64,000 nt of DNA from Flavobacterium johnsoniae (GCF_030388325.1 NZ_CP103794.1:806001-870000), one strand, 5' to 3'. Positions 1 to 9,560 are shown, numbered from the stretch's first letter. Numbers and translations are program-made. Notes: a model not told the origin generated them from the letters alone.

Positions 1-2567
1 CAGGCAATATTGCCGCTAGCTACCCAATATTATGCGAAACTGTGGATACTTTGCCTCCATCAGCGCCAACAAATTTTATGATTTCAAATATCACTGAAAA
101 CTTAGCCGAATTATCTTGGAATCCATCAAACGACAATAGAGAAGTAGTTTCTTATAACTTATATTACAGTGATGGTGACTACAGTCCTTTAAGCACTACA
201 AAAACAAGCATGATAATCAATGTCTTTCCTGGAAACACTTATAATCTAAACATTAAGGCAGTAGATGGTTATGGAAATATTTCAGGTAAAAGTAATACGG
301 TCTCTTTTGTGACCGCGCCAACACCTCCTCAATATTGTAAATCTGTGACTTCTGGAACAAACTTGGGCGGATTAGGGACAGTAAAATTTGGCGCCATGAA
401 TGATTTCAATTCTAATCCCGATTATTCTTCTGTCTTGATAAAAGGAGAAACATATGCCATAAATATCACTCCTGCATGGCAAACTACAATAGGATTTTCA
501 GCCGGCTATTATGTATGGATTGACTACAATGGTGATAAAATATTTAATTATTCGGACGAATATGTCTGGGGTAAATATTTTGGTGATTATAAAGAACCTG
601 TAGTAGGAACTTTTAAGATTCCAGAAGTAGTTCCTACAGGAAATACGACCTTGAGAGTTGTTATGGATTTAGGCGGAAATTCAGGTCCTTGTAATAATGG
701 TGAAATTGGATATACTTATGGAGGATCCAGAGATTTTATTGTAAACATTAAAGATGCTGTCAAAAATCCAAATGCTCCAGCACCACCAACTGCTCTAACA
801 GCATCAAACACTAGTTGGACAACAACCAAATTAACATGGACAGCTAGTCCAGAAAACACTGGTGACCTAACGTACGAAATCTATGAAGGACCAACTTTAA
901 TAGGAACATCGAATTCAACTTCTTTTTCTGTAGAAAAATTAAAGCAAGCTACCACATATTTGTTAACGGTAAAAGCAAAAAATGAAAACGGAAACCTTTC
1001 TGTATCGAGTAATCCGATTTTGGTAACCACACTAAAAGCAACCGTAAACCCTACCACTCCAACAGATCTTAATGCTTCAGAAACTACCTACCATTCTACT
1101 GTGCTCTCTTGGAATCCATCTACAAATGCCTCTAATGATGTTGCATATAGAGTGTATCGTGATGATGCTCTAATTACAACAGTAACAACAAATACATATT
1201 TGATTTATGATCTTAATGGCGGCAGGAAATATAATTTTAAAGTGCAGGCGGTAGATACAGGAAAAAATGCTTCCGATTTTAGCAATGTAGTTTCGGTAGT
1301 AACACTAAAAGATGAAATAGCTCCGACTGTACCAACAGACTTAAAAGCAACAAATATAGCAACCACTACTGCCACTCTATCTTGGACTGCCTCAGAAGAC
1401 ATTGCCAAAGTTGAAAAATATCACATTTTCCAAGATTCTAAAGAAGTTGGCTATGTATATTATAATACTTTAAAGTATGAAATTAAAAATCTTAAAGATG
1501 GAACTGCCTACAAATTTACAGTTAAAGCAGAAGACTCAAGTGGGAACCTTTCGTTAGAAAGCGGTTCCGTTTCGTTTACAACAATTGCTATACCAAGATA
1601 TTGTATACCTTCCGGAATTAGCAAAGAAAATGATTACATCACCAAGCTTGAGCTCGGTACAATTAAACAGACAATACCAATTTCAGGAGCTTACGCCAAT
1701 CATTCTAGTCTTTCAACAACATTAATCCCTGGACAAGAAAATACTATTGCTGTTAGCATTTCAAAAAATAATTCCCCGACAATACCAAGTAGCTTAGCTG
1801 TTTATATTGATTTAAATGGAGATTATGATTTTGATGACGAAGGCGAATTAATATGGAGTACAGCTGTAAAAGAAGCTTTCATTCCATCAATAAAAAAATT
1901 TACGATTCCTTTAACGGCGAAGAAAGGCAGTACGAGAATGAGAGTTGTTGTAAAACCAAATGGAATTCCTGCAGCATGTGAGTATATAAGCAATGGACAA
2001 ATTGTAGATTATAGAATAGAAATCACTAAACCTATAATAGAATTTGAAGCTCCAAGCATACCAACGAATTTAACCGTATCAAACATTACTAAAACATCAG
2101 CAATTTTGTCGTGGAATGAATCAACAGATAATATAGCAGTTACTGGTTATGATATTTACCAAGGAAACACGCTTATTGGCTCTACAAATCTAACCACTTA
2201 TACCGTTAATGGGCTAAATGCAGAAACTGCATATTCATTTACTTTAAAATCAAAAGATTATGCCAAAAATATCTCAGATTCGAGCGATCCAATTTCATTC
2301 ACCACATCTACTCTTTCAATAGATGAACATGATTCAAAAATAGATCAATATATTTTGTTTCCAAATCCAGTCATTCAAAAATTATTTATAAAGCAACCAA
2401 ATAATAATACGGCTTTATATAAAATAAGCAATTTGAATGGACAAGCTGTACTTTACGGTCATTTAAATGAAAATGGTATCGAAGTAAGTCACCTCAGTTC
2501 AGGAATGTATATCATAGAGTTGAAAAATGAAGAAAAGACAATTGTCAAAAAGTTTATAAAAAAGTAA
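1..2567 (+). CDS. T9SS type A cell-surface protein with fibronectin III and GEVED domains (5' partial)
   Basis: The frame is open to the left edge (first full codon at base 3), so the gene is truncated; the GTG at 42 is internal. In order there are: the tail of an upstream domain (GNIAAS), a fibronectin type III (FnIII) domain starting APTNF, a GEVED domain (YCKSV to DFIVNI, with the acidic WIDYNGDKIF segment), three FnIII domains, a second GEVED domain (YCIPSG to YRIEI, with VYIDLNGDYDF), a fifth FnIII and a C-terminal T9SS type A sorting domain (FPNPV near its start, KKFIKK at the end). Family knowledge: such proteins cross the outer membrane through T9SS and are then released or anchored on lipopolysaccharide. 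The catalytic or binding head, if any, lies upstream of the window, so the function is unknown. A hairpin terminator follows at 2667. Confidence 0.9.
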   Translation, partial: GNIAASYPILCETVDTLPPSAPTNFMISNITENLAELSWNPSNDNREVVSYNLYYSDGDYSPLSTTKTSMIINVFPGNTYNLNIKAVDGYGNISGKSNTVSFVTAPTPPQYCKSVTSGTNLGGLGTVKFGAMNDFNSNPDYSSVLIKGETYAINITPAWQTTIGFSAGYYVWIDYNGDKIFNYSDEYVWGKYFGDYKEPVVGTFKIPEVVPTGNTTLRVVMDLGGNSGPCNNGEIGYTYGGSRDFIVNIKDAVKNPNAPAPPTALTASNTSWTTTKLTWTASPENTGDLTYEIYEGPTLIGTSNSTSFSVEKLKQATTYLLTVKAKNENGNLSVSSNPILVTTLKATVNPTTPTDLNASETTYHSTVLSWNPSTNASNDVAYRVYRDDALITTVTTNTYLIYDLNGGRKYNFKVQAVDTGKNASDFSNVVSVVTLKDEIAPTVPTDLKATNIATTTATLSWTASEDIAKVEKYHIFQDSKEVGYVYYNTLKYEIKNLKDGTAYKFTVKAEDSSGNLSLESGSVSFTTIAIPRYCIPSGISKENDYITKLELGTIKQTIPISGAYANHSSLSTTLIPGQENTIAVSISKNNSPTIPSSLAVYIDLNGDYDFDDEGELIWSTAVKEAFIPSIKKFTIPLTAKKGSTRMRVVVKPNGIPAACEYISNGQIVDYRIEITKPIIEFEAPSIPTNLTVSNITKTSAILSWNESTDNIAVTGYDIYQGNTLIGSTNLTTYTVNGLNAETAYSFTLKSKDYAKNISDSSDPISFTTSTLSIDEHDSKIDQYILFPNPVIQKLFIKQPNNNTALYKISNLNGQAVLYGHLNENGIEVSHLSSGMYIIELKNEEKTIVKKFIKK

Positions 2568-2666
2568 AACTCTATAAATTGGCAGAACATTTCGCATAAG
2601 CATAAATTGCAGGAAAAACAGAAAAATTCTTTACATAAAAGAGTAAAGAACGAAGAATATAGATTT

Positions 2667-2700
2667 AACCCAATAACGTAAAAAGTTATTGGGTTTTTGT
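2667..2700 (+). terminator. Rho-independent terminator after the fibronectin/GEVED gene
   Basis: Perfect 11-bp stem AACCCAATAAC / GTTATTGGGTT (2667-2677 and 2685-2695) followed by a T-run. Confidence 0.8.
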
Positions 2701-2790
2701 TCGTTTACAGCAAAAATTAAAAAGATAAAACTTACAAATTTACCAAAATATTAACTTGATTGATTCAATTTTAACGCGATAAATCAAATT

Positions 2791-2823
2791 TTTGACTTCT
2801 AAAAATAATGAGAACTAATTTTA
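2791..2823 (+). promoter_or_regulatory. Putative promoter of the outer-membrane barrel gene
   Basis: TTTG at 2791-2794, a 21-bp spacer, then TAATTTTA at 2816-2823. This resembles the Bacteroidetes consensus TTTG-N19-TAnnTTTG with the final G replaced by A. It lies 30 bp upstream of the start codon. Confidence 0.4.
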
Positions 2824-2852
2824 ATCTTACAAACAATTAAATATGTAAGATT

Positions 2853-3467
2853 ATGAAAACCAAATTTTCAGTTATTTTAGCCCTTTTTGCTTTTTGTTTT
2901 GCAAACGCTCAGCAAGATCAAGCTGATGCAGAAATGAATTCTGCTAAAGGCGTAACTTTTTCACAAGGCGATATGTTTCTTGAAGGTTCTATAAAAATTA
3001 GCACTGGCGGCGAAGAGGATTATTACGGTTTTAGTCCAAAATTTGGCTATTTCCTAAACGACAAATTTGCTGTTGGAGCAAAATTAAATTATGCAAGTAT
3101 CAAACAAGAAACTCCATATGAGAAAACAAATGTATTTGGAGCTGGGGCTTTTGCACGTTACTATTTCTTAGAATTAGATAAAAAACGTTTTAAAACTTAT
3201 GCCGAAGTAGGTTTAGGATTTGGAAGAAATAAATACGAAAGCGACCTTATTAGCGACACTACAAATAGCATAACGGCAGACGTAAATGTCGGATTAAACT
3301 ATTTTATTACCAAAAATGTTGCTGTCACTTTTGTTCTAGCCAATATGCTTTCTTACAACAGTGTTGCTCCAGAAAACGGTCCATCATCAGATACTTTTCA
3401 GTTAAACATCAATTTATTTGAAAATATCTTCGATCAGCCACAATTTGGACTTTTATACAGATTTTGA
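2853..3467 (+). CDS. Outer-membrane beta-barrel (porin-family) protein
   Basis: This 204-aa protein begins with a clear signal peptide (MKTKFSVILALFAFCFANAQ). It continues with alternating amphipathic strands such as FSPKFGYFLNDKFAVGAKL and FKTYAEVGLGFGRNKY and ends in Phe (GLLYRF), as expected for a Bam-assembled barrel. The length fits an 8-stranded OmpW/OmpX-like barrel. No motif identifies a substrate. It is monocistronic: its own putative promoter lies upstream and a strong terminator sits 20 bp downstream. Such proteins are usually annotated only as outer membrane beta-barrel protein; a role in envelope integrity is inference. Confidence 0.85.
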   Translation: MKTKFSVILALFAFCFANAQQDQADAEMNSAKGVTFSQGDMFLEGSIKISTGGEEDYYGFSPKFGYFLNDKFAVGAKLNYASIKQETPYEKTNVFGAGAFARYYFLELDKKRFKTYAEVGLGFGRNKYESDLISDTTNSITADVNVGLNYFITKNVAVTFVLANMLSYNSVAPENGPSSDTFQLNINLFENIFDQPQFGLLYRF

Positions 3468-3486
3468 TTCGTGTCGACGATTTATT

Positions 3487-3519
3487 AAAAAAGCTGTTCC
3501 AGTTTGGAACAGCTTTTTT
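3487..3519 (+). terminator. Rho-independent terminator of the barrel gene
   Basis: Perfect stem AAAAAAGCTGTTCC / GGAACAGCTTTTTT (3487-3500 and 3506-3519) with a 5-nt loop and a T-tail. Confidence 0.9.
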
Positions 3520-3539
3520 TATTCTCTTTACTTCTTTCA

Positions 3540-3605
3540 TTTGTATCTTTGAATCTTTTAGCTAAAAAACTTAGCATCTTAGCAACTCAGAACCTTAGAA
3601 TCTTA
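3540..3605 (+). repeat. Degenerate CTTAG/CTTTG intergenic repeat
   Basis: A run of imperfect ~10-bp units (ATCTTTGAATCTTTTAGC, then ACTTAGCATCTTAGCAACT, then ACCTTAGAATCTTA) occupies the whole leader of the WYL regulator. A similar run precedes thiL at 9471-9556. Confidence 0.55.
3544..3551 (+). promoter_or_regulatory. Putative -7 element for the WYL regulator
   Basis: TATCTTTG matches TAnnTTTG exactly and lies 60 bp upstream of the ATG at 3612. No good TTTG -33 box is seen at the right spacing. Confidence 0.35.
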
Positions 3606-3611
3606 AAAAAA

Positions 3612-4571
3612 ATGCTCGACGAAACTCCAAAACGATTTGACCGAATTGTTGCAATCCTTATTCAATTGCAATCTAAAAAGATTGTAAAAGCGCAGGAATT
3701 GGCCGATCGTTTTGATTGCAGTTTACGAACTATTTACAGAGATATTAGAACTTTAGAAGCTTCTGGAGTTCCTATTTACAGTGAAGCTGGAGTTGGTTAT
3801 GCTTTAATGGAAGGCTATAGACTTCCGCCTGTTATGTTTACGCGCGAAGAAGTCAGCAGTTTTATTGCAGCAGAAAAGTTGATTCAGAAATTTACCGATC
3901 CTGTTTTAGGAAATCATTATGCAAGCGCGATGTTCAAATTGAAATCGGTTTTGAGAAACAGCGATAAAGATTGGCTTTCGAACATAGAATCGAGAGTGAT
4001 TATGCAAACTGCCGAACCAATGTTTCATGATAATTCTCCAAATACATTGACGGTTTTATTTGAAAGTATTGCCGAAAAAAAACAAATTTCACTTTCTTAT
4101 AAAACCTTCGGAAAAGACGAATTAACAGAACGAAATTTAGAACCTGTAGGCGTTTTTCATGATAATAACAATTGGTATTTTCTTGGTTTTTGTCATTTGC
4201 GAAAAGACTACAGACAGTTTAGAACCGATAGAATTCAAAACCTAAAAAAAACCGATTTAGATTTTACAATAGAACACGATGCTTTAGAAACCTATCTGAA
4301 TAAAACAGAAACCTGTCCGACAACAAAAGTGCGTCTTTTAGTAGAAAAGAAAATTGCTCGATATTTGGCTTTCGAAAGAAAATATCATGGTTTTGTTTCC
4401 GAAAAAGAAATTGGAGATCAGTTAGAAATGACTTTTATGTGTCGCGATATCGAAAGCGGTTTTCCGAGATGGTTTCTTATGTTTGGAGATTATGCTACTA
4501 TTTTAGAACCAGAAATTTTGAAGACAAAAGTTTTAGATTTAATCGAAATCAATAAAAAAAGACTTTCATAA
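3612..4571 (+). CDS. HTH/WYL-domain transcriptional regulator (YafY type)
   Basis: 319 aa from the ATG at 3612. A longer open frame reaches 3504, but that stretch starts inside the preceding terminator and crosses the putative promoter, so the ATG before LDETPKRFDRI is chosen. Residues ~5-65 form a DeoR/HTH_11-type winged helix (AQELADRFDCSLRTIYRDI). A WYL domain follows in the middle (LEPVGVFHDNNNWYFLGFCH, then FRTDRI) and a WCX-like extension ends the protein. WYL domains are thought to sense ligands or nucleic acid. Regulators of this class often control a neighbouring gene; here the convergent DinB-like gene is a plausible but unproven partner. Confidence 0.88.
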   Translation: MLDETPKRFDRIVAILIQLQSKKIVKAQELADRFDCSLRTIYRDIRTLEASGVPIYSEAGVGYALMEGYRLPPVMFTREEVSSFIAAEKLIQKFTDPVLGNHYASAMFKLKSVLRNSDKDWLSNIESRVIMQTAEPMFHDNSPNTLTVLFESIAEKKQISLSYKTFGKDELTERNLEPVGVFHDNNNWYFLGFCHLRKDYRQFRTDRIQNLKKTDLDFTIEHDALETYLNKTETCPTTKVRLLVEKKIARYLAFERKYHGFVSEKEIGDQLEMTFMCRDIESGFPRWFLMFGDYATILEPEILKTKVLDLIEINKKRLS

Positions 4572-4617
4572 AAAAAACTCCCAAAGAGAATTTCGATTCG
4601 ATCTTTGGGAGTTTTTT
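4572..4617. terminator. Bidirectional terminator between the WYL and DinB-like genes
   Basis: Stem AAAAAACTCCCAAAGA / TCTTTGGGAGTTTTTT (4572-4587 and 4602-4617) gives a T-run on both strands and serves both convergent genes. Confidence 0.9.
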
Positions 4618-4636
4618 TGTTTCATTTTTAGAAAAA

Positions 4637-5116
4637 TTATCTTTCCCAGAAAAATGGAGGTTCAATATTTAATGCTCTTAAATATACATAACCTTGTCCG
4701 CGGTGATGCACTTCATTATCAATAAAATAAAGAATATTATGAATGATCGGAAATTCATATTGTCCAAATAAATTAAAAGTTTCGTTGAAATCTTCAATCG
4801 ATAATTGTTCCCAATATTTATTAATTTCTTCTGTAGCTTGATCCCATTTTTCTAAATATTGCGCTTTGAAGATTAATTTTTCTGTTCCTTCTTGATAAGG
4901 CTGAGCGTCTCTATTTACAATTCCTTTCATTGCTGGAGCTCCAATCGCTAAAAGTTCGTCAACTAGTTTTGCAAAAGGTCGCATTCCTCCAATAGAAAAT
5001 TCGAAGAAATCTTTCTCAGGAAAAATTTCAATTACACGACGCGTTAAAGCGCGGTGACCTTGCCAATGTTTCAATAAATCTTCTGAACTGATTACTTGTG
5101 CTTCTAATGTTTTCAT
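4637..5116 (-). CDS. DinB family (DinB/YfiT-like four-helix metal-binding) protein
   Basis: 159 aa with no signal peptide, so it is predicted to be cytoplasmic. The fold is recognised from its helical pattern and candidate metal-ligand histidines: HWQGHR near the N-terminus and IDNEVHHRGQGYVYLR near the C-terminus. The latter is the signature of the DinB_2 group. Members of this superfamily include thiol-dependent transferases (bacillithiol or mycothiol S-transferases) and many proteins of unknown role. The length is typical. It shares a bidirectional terminator with the convergent WYL regulator. The specific reaction cannot be read from the sequence. Confidence 0.82.
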   Translation of the reverse strand: MKTLEAQVISSEDLLKHWQGHRALTRRVIEIFPEKDFFEFSIGGMRPFAKLVDELLAIGAPAMKGIVNRDAQPYQEGTEKLIFKAQYLEKWDQATEEINKYWEQLSIEDFNETFNLFGQYEFPIIHNILYFIDNEVHHRGQGYVYLRALNIEPPFFWER

Positions 5117-5398
5117 GATTTTTAAGGTTTTAAATTTCTATACATCAAAAGTAAAATGGGCTGGTGACAACAGTTTGTCAGCAGGAAAAAATAATTTTTA
5201 AGAAATTATATTTTTCTTTCTTCAACCTCAATTTATAATTTAATTACTGGATAAATCTTTTTAGAATTTAACACTATGAAACGTTTTATTTCTTTTTACT
5301 CAAACAACTTCAAATAAATCATAAAATACTGACAATCATAATTTTAATAAGAAATAATTTCGTAATTTTAAATAACCCAACTAATAAAAATATGAAAT

Positions 5399-8300
5399 AT
5401 GAGATTTGCTCTACTTCTACTTTTATTATTTTATTCGGCCATATCTTCATCACAAGGAATTATAGTCGACACTACAACTTTGGGTATACCAGAACTGATC
5501 CGACAAGAATTAATGCAAAACGGCTGTTCGAACGAAACTAATTTCAAATTTTCTTCACATCAAGGAATTGGTAAATTCACAAATACAAATCTAAACTTTC
5601 CTATTTCAAGCGGAATTGTTATAAGAAATGGAATCGCTAAATATACCGAAGGCTCTTATACTGGCAACAACGAAAGCAGCAGACTAAACAATGCTACAGA
5701 CAGCGATCTGCAGGTTATTAGTGATAGCAATGGACAAATTGTACCTGTTACAGATGTTAGTTATCTGCAATTTGATTTTACGCCGTTGTCTAGTAATTTC
5801 AGTTTTGATTTTCTTTTTGCTTCGAATGAATATGGCGAATTTCAATGCGGGTTTAGCGATGTTTTTGCTTTTATATTAACAGATTTAACAACGGGAATTT
5901 CAACAAATCTCGCCGTAGTGCCAGGAACATCAACTCCAGTTTCTGTTAAGAATATTAGAGATCAGCAATATAATTCGTCCTGTTTGTCTGCAAATGCTAA
6001 TTTATTTGACCATTATAATGTTACGAATCCTTCTCAGTCAGCAATCAATATGAGAGGCGAAACCAAAGTTTTAACAGCTTCATCAACAGTAATTCCAAAT
6101 CGAACTTATCGCATAAAATTGGCAATTGGAGATTATAACGATAGTAATTATGATTCGGCAGTTTTTATAAAAGGTGGCAGTTTTATGACCACTATGGATT
6201 TAGGTCCCGATAGAACCATTTGTCAAGGCGAAAAAATCACACTTAAATCTGATCTCGTAGGGAATTACACTTATGTTTGGACGCTAAACGGAACTACAAT
6301 TCCAAATGAAACCAGTAATTCTTTGACTGTCGAAAAGGCTGGAACTTACGGCGTAACGGCAACACTTTCTGGCTGTGTGGTTAAAGACGAAGTTGTAATT
6401 CAAGATCTGATTATCAAAAATCCAAAAAACTTAACTGCTTGCTATAACGCGGCAGGAAATTATCAATATGATTTGACTCAAAATAGTTTAGCTGAATTAG
6501 GAATTGATCCCACCAAATTTGCCATTTATTATTTTGATTCCTTAACCTCAGCCAATGCAAATGGCCCTATGATACCCGAGGATCAATTAAAATCTTATGT
6601 AAGTTCTGGTAATCAAACCATTTATATAAAAGCGGTTCCTGTTGACGATAAAAGCTTTTTTTGCAATAATTTAGTTTCGTTTAATTTATTGACAACTCAG
6701 CCAATCAATGCTGCAAAGCCACCAGATTTAAATACTTGTGATACTGTTTCTAAAAACGTACTTGTCGATTTAACTGTTAATGAAGCCATTATTTTAAATG
6801 GATTGAATTCTTCAGAATATAAAATCAGTTATTACAATAGCGAAACGGACGCTAACAATGGAAGAAACAACATTGCAGATCCAAAAAAATTCATTACATA
6901 TTTAGAACAATCGCCGAAAACGATTTGGGTTCGCGTTGAAAATAATCCGAACTCGGTTTGTTATACAACAGTCAATTTCAATATTAATATTAATTCGCTA
7001 CCAACAGTAGATAAGATTCCAAGTGTTATCGCTTGCAATAGTTATACTCTGCCACCACTTACAAATGGCGAATACAATACGTCAGTAAATGGAACAGGAG
7101 CCAAACTAAATCCTGGAGACGTCATCACCAAAAGTGGTACTATATACATTTACAAAGCCTCAACCGAAAACAATTGTACAAATGAGAGCAGCTTTAATAT
7201 AACTCTGATTTACGAGATTGATTTTAAAAAAGAAGCTTGTGGTCAATATATTGTTCCGCGTGTTGCTGCAGGTGGTTTTTTCACCCAGCCTGGAGGACGA
7301 GGAGATTCAATTCCAGAAGGAACAGCATTTACAACCAGTCAAACTATTTATTATTACGCCGTTATCGACGGATCTGTTTGTCGTGATATTCCCGTGTCAT
7401 TTACCGTTTATCCTTTACCAGAAATAGACAAGCCCGAAAATGTTGTGACTTGTGATTCTTACACATTACCTTCTTTAGTAAATGGAAAATATTTTACTTT
7501 ATCTGGAGGTTTAGGAAATACTCTTAATGCGGGAGATAAAATAACTTCGAGCCAAACTTTATATATTTTTGCAAATGATGGAAGATGTACCAATGAACAT
7601 TCTTTCAAAATCGACATTGTTAATTCTCCTATTTTCGTTCCGATTTCGCAATGCGGAAGTTTTACTTTACCGCCCGTTTCCATTGGAGGTTATTATGAAA
7701 ATCCGGGTGGACAGGGTAAAAATATTCCAGCCGGAACTGTTATTACTAGCTCGCAAACTGTGTATTATTTCGCAGCAACGACAACTTCTCCAAATTGTAC
7801 CGAAAATCTAAAATATGTCATTACTATAAAACCGTTGCCTTTGGTAGATAAACCTGTTAATAGACTAGAATGTCCACGCTATGTTTTACCCCCATTGACA
7901 AATGGTAATTATTTTACAAAAACCAACGGTGGAGGAACACCATTAAAAGCAGGCGACATTATTACCTCAACACAAACTATTTATGTTTATTCTGTTGGAC
8001 CTGAATGTACAAACGAACATAGTTTTATTGTAGAGATAAAGCCTCTTCCGCCTGTTGACAGTTTTACCGATGTGGTAACCTGCACGGCTTTTCAACTTCC
8101 AAAACTAAAAAACGGAAAATATTATACTGCTACAGGAGGACCAAATGGTTTAGGAACTCAAATTGCTGAGGGAACCGCCATCAATACAACACAGACGATT
8201 TATATTTATAACGAATGGGCAGATTTTAAGTCTTGCAGCAATGAAACGTTTTTCAAAGTAAATTACAACGGAATTGATGTTGGCGAGTTTAACAACATAA

Positions 8301-9454
8301 ATGTTTGCGACAGTTATACTTTGCCTCCATTAAAATTGGGTAATTATTATGGACAGCCAAACGGAAAAGGTGCTATTATTCCAGCAGGGACGATTTTAAA
8401 AGCCTCACAAACCGTCTATGTTTATGCCGTTTCAGGCACACGTCTAACTTGTACTAGCGAAAAAAGTTTTTTAGTCACCATTTCTCAAACTCCTGTGCTA
8501 ACCAGTACTCCTGATGTTGCTATTTGCGGAAGTTATACTTTGCCTCCTTTGGCGATTGGAAATTATTATAGCGGCTCAAACGCAACAGGAATTCAATATA
8601 CAGCAGGACAAACAATAAATAGCAGTCAACAAATGTATGTTTATGCGACGGCGGCTACAAATTCAGCTTGTTTTACTCAAGATGATTTTTACATTACCAT
8701 TTATCCGTTAAAAAATTTCACAGTTCAAGACGGAGCCATCTGTGTAGATTATCAAACGGGAATTTTGCAACATTCGGTTGAATTAAATTCAGGAATTAAT
8801 TCTCCAGATTATACTATAGAATGGTATTTAAACAATACAAAAATGGGTACAGGATCAACTTATACTGCTACGAAAGACGGAATTTACACTGTTGTACCCG
8901 TCAAAAATGTACCAGATGTTGGTAACGACTGCGGTTATAATCTAGCCACTGTCACTGTCGGAAAATCTAGTCCCGCAATTGCAACTGTAACCGTTTCTGG
9001 TGAATTTGAAGACATTGTAGATATTACCGTAAATCTCATTAATGGTTTTGGAAATTATGAATACCAAATTGATGATGGAGATTTTCAAACCAACAATATA
9101 TTTCAGAATGTTGATTCTGGAGAACACGCTATTACAATAAAAGATACAAAAGCCAATTGCGACAATCTTATTCTATTTGCCAAAGTGCTCAAATACCCTA
9201 AATTTTTTACTCCAAACAACGATGGTTACCACGACACTTGGAATATTCCAGATCTCGCTGATCAGCCTGATGCCGTCATTACTATTTTTGACCGTTACGG
9301 AAAATTCATAAAAATGATAAAACCTTCTGGTGCCGGTTGGGATGGTAATTTCAATGGCAATCCACTTCCTTCAACAGATTACTGGTTTCTGGTTACTTAT
9401 ACCCAAAATGGCGTAATTCAGGAATTCAAAGCTCATTTCAGCATGAAGCGATAA
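5399..9454 (+). CDS. Giant T9SS type B secreted protein with choice-of-anchor L domain and eight tandem repeats
   Basis: 1351 aa. A signal peptide (residues 1-19, ending AISSSQG) is followed by a choice-of-anchor L-type domain (~60-260, around FDFLFASNEYGEFQCGFSDV). Next come an Ig-like segment and a linker, then eight tandem ~70-residue repeats (~535-1105). The repeat consensus is C.SYTLPPL.nG.Y....G.G..l.aG..I..SQT.Y.YA, with a second Cys in C(T)NE.SF. The C-terminus (FTPNNDGYHDTW, then ITIFDRYGKFIK, then GWDGNFNGNPLPSTDYWF) is the gliding-motility-associated T9SS type B domain. Type B cargo in Flavobacterium includes SprB-like adhesins. A surface adhesin is inferred; no catalytic motif is visible. 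The ATG at 5391 is out of frame. Confidence 0.9.
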   Translation: MRFALLLLLLFYSAISSSQGIIVDTTTLGIPELIRQELMQNGCSNETNFKFSSHQGIGKFTNTNLNFPISSGIVIRNGIAKYTEGSYTGNNESSRLNNATDSDLQVISDSNGQIVPVTDVSYLQFDFTPLSSNFSFDFLFASNEYGEFQCGFSDVFAFILTDLTTGISTNLAVVPGTSTPVSVKNIRDQQYNSSCLSANANLFDHYNVTNPSQSAINMRGETKVLTASSTVIPNRTYRIKLAIGDYNDSNYDSAVFIKGGSFMTTMDLGPDRTICQGEKITLKSDLVGNYTYVWTLNGTTIPNETSNSLTVEKAGTYGVTATLSGCVVKDEVVIQDLIIKNPKNLTACYNAAGNYQYDLTQNSLAELGIDPTKFAIYYFDSLTSANANGPMIPEDQLKSYVSSGNQTIYIKAVPVDDKSFFCNNLVSFNLLTTQPINAAKPPDLNTCDTVSKNVLVDLTVNEAIILNGLNSSEYKISYYNSETDANNGRNNIADPKKFITYLEQSPKTIWVRVENNPNSVCYTTVNFNININSLPTVDKIPSVIACNSYTLPPLTNGEYNTSVNGTGAKLNPGDVITKSGTIYIYKASTENNCTNESSFNITLIYEIDFKKEACGQYIVPRVAAGGFFTQPGGRGDSIPEGTAFTTSQTIYYYAVIDGSVCRDIPVSFTVYPLPEIDKPENVVTCDSYTLPSLVNGKYFTLSGGLGNTLNAGDKITSSQTLYIFANDGRCTNEHSFKIDIVNSPIFVPISQCGSFTLPPVSIGGYYENPGGQGKNIPAGTVITSSQTVYYFAATTTSPNCTENLKYVITIKPLPLVDKPVNRLECPRYVLPPLTNGNYFTKTNGGGTPLKAGDIITSTQTIYVYSVGPECTNEHSFIVEIKPLPPVDSFTDVVTCTAFQLPKLKNGKYYTATGGPNGLGTQIAEGTAINTTQTIYIYNEWADFKSCSNETFFKVNYNGIDVGEFNNINVCDSYTLPPLKLGNYYGQPNGKGAIIPAGTILKASQTVYVYAVSGTRLTCTSEKSFLVTISQTPVLTSTPDVAICGSYTLPPLAIGNYYSGSNATGIQYTAGQTINSSQQMYVYATAATNSACFTQDDFYITIYPLKNFTVQDGAICVDYQTGILQHSVELNSGINSPDYTIEWYLNNTKMGTGSTYTATKDGIYTVVPVKNVPDVGNDCGYNLATVTVGKSSPAIATVTVSGEFEDIVDITVNLINGFGNYEYQIDDGDFQTNNIFQNVDSGEHAITIKDTKANCDNLILFAKVLKYPKFFTPNNDGYHDTWNIPDLADQPDAVITIFDRYGKFIKMIKPSGAGWDGNFNGNPLPSTDYWFLVTYTQNGVIQEFKAHFSMKR
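7001..8710 (+). repeat. Eight tandem ~210-bp repeats encoding SYTLPPL modules
   Basis: Eight successive copies begin near 7030, with cores such as CNSYTLPPLTNGEY, CDSYTLPSLVNGKY, CGSFTLPPVSIGGY, CDSYTLPPLKLGNY and CGSYTLPPLAIGNY. Nucleotide identity is diluted while the protein pattern is retained, so the repeats are old. Confidence 0.85.
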
Positions 9455-9470
9455 GAATCGAAAAGAAAAA

Positions 9471-9556
9471 AAACTTAGAACCTTAGTACCTCAGAATCTT
9501 AGCATCTTTAAAAAAAACCTTTGTACCTTTGCACCTTAATAACTTTGGAACTTAAC
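9471..9556 (+). repeat. Degenerate CTTAG/CTTTG intergenic repeat before thiL
   Basis: Imperfect ~10-bp units (ACTTAGAACCTTAGTACCTC, then AGAATCTTAGCATC, then ACCTTTGTACCTTTGCACC) fill the leader of thiL. It resembles the stretch at 3540-3605. Confidence 0.55.
9520..9547 (+). promoter_or_regulatory. Putative thiL promoter inside the degenerate repeat
   Basis: TTTG at 9520-9523, a 16-bp spacer, then TAACTTTG at 9540-9547 (an exact TAnnTTTG). It lies 13 bp upstream of the ATG, so the leader would be very short. Confidence 0.4.
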
Positions 9557-9560
9557 AGAA

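Noticed and set aside
42..2567. GTG at 42 as the start of the first gene
   Set aside because: The same frame is open to the left edge and reads as the end of a preceding domain (GNIAAS), so the gene is truncated by the window.
3504..3611. N-terminal extension of the WYL regulator
   Set aside because: It begins inside the terminator of the previous gene and crosses a likely promoter box; the ATG at 3612 gives the normal family N-terminus.
9455..9560. TPP riboswitch upstream of thiL
   Set aside because: The leader consists of degenerate CTTAG/CTTTG units and shows no THI-box core such as CTGAGA.
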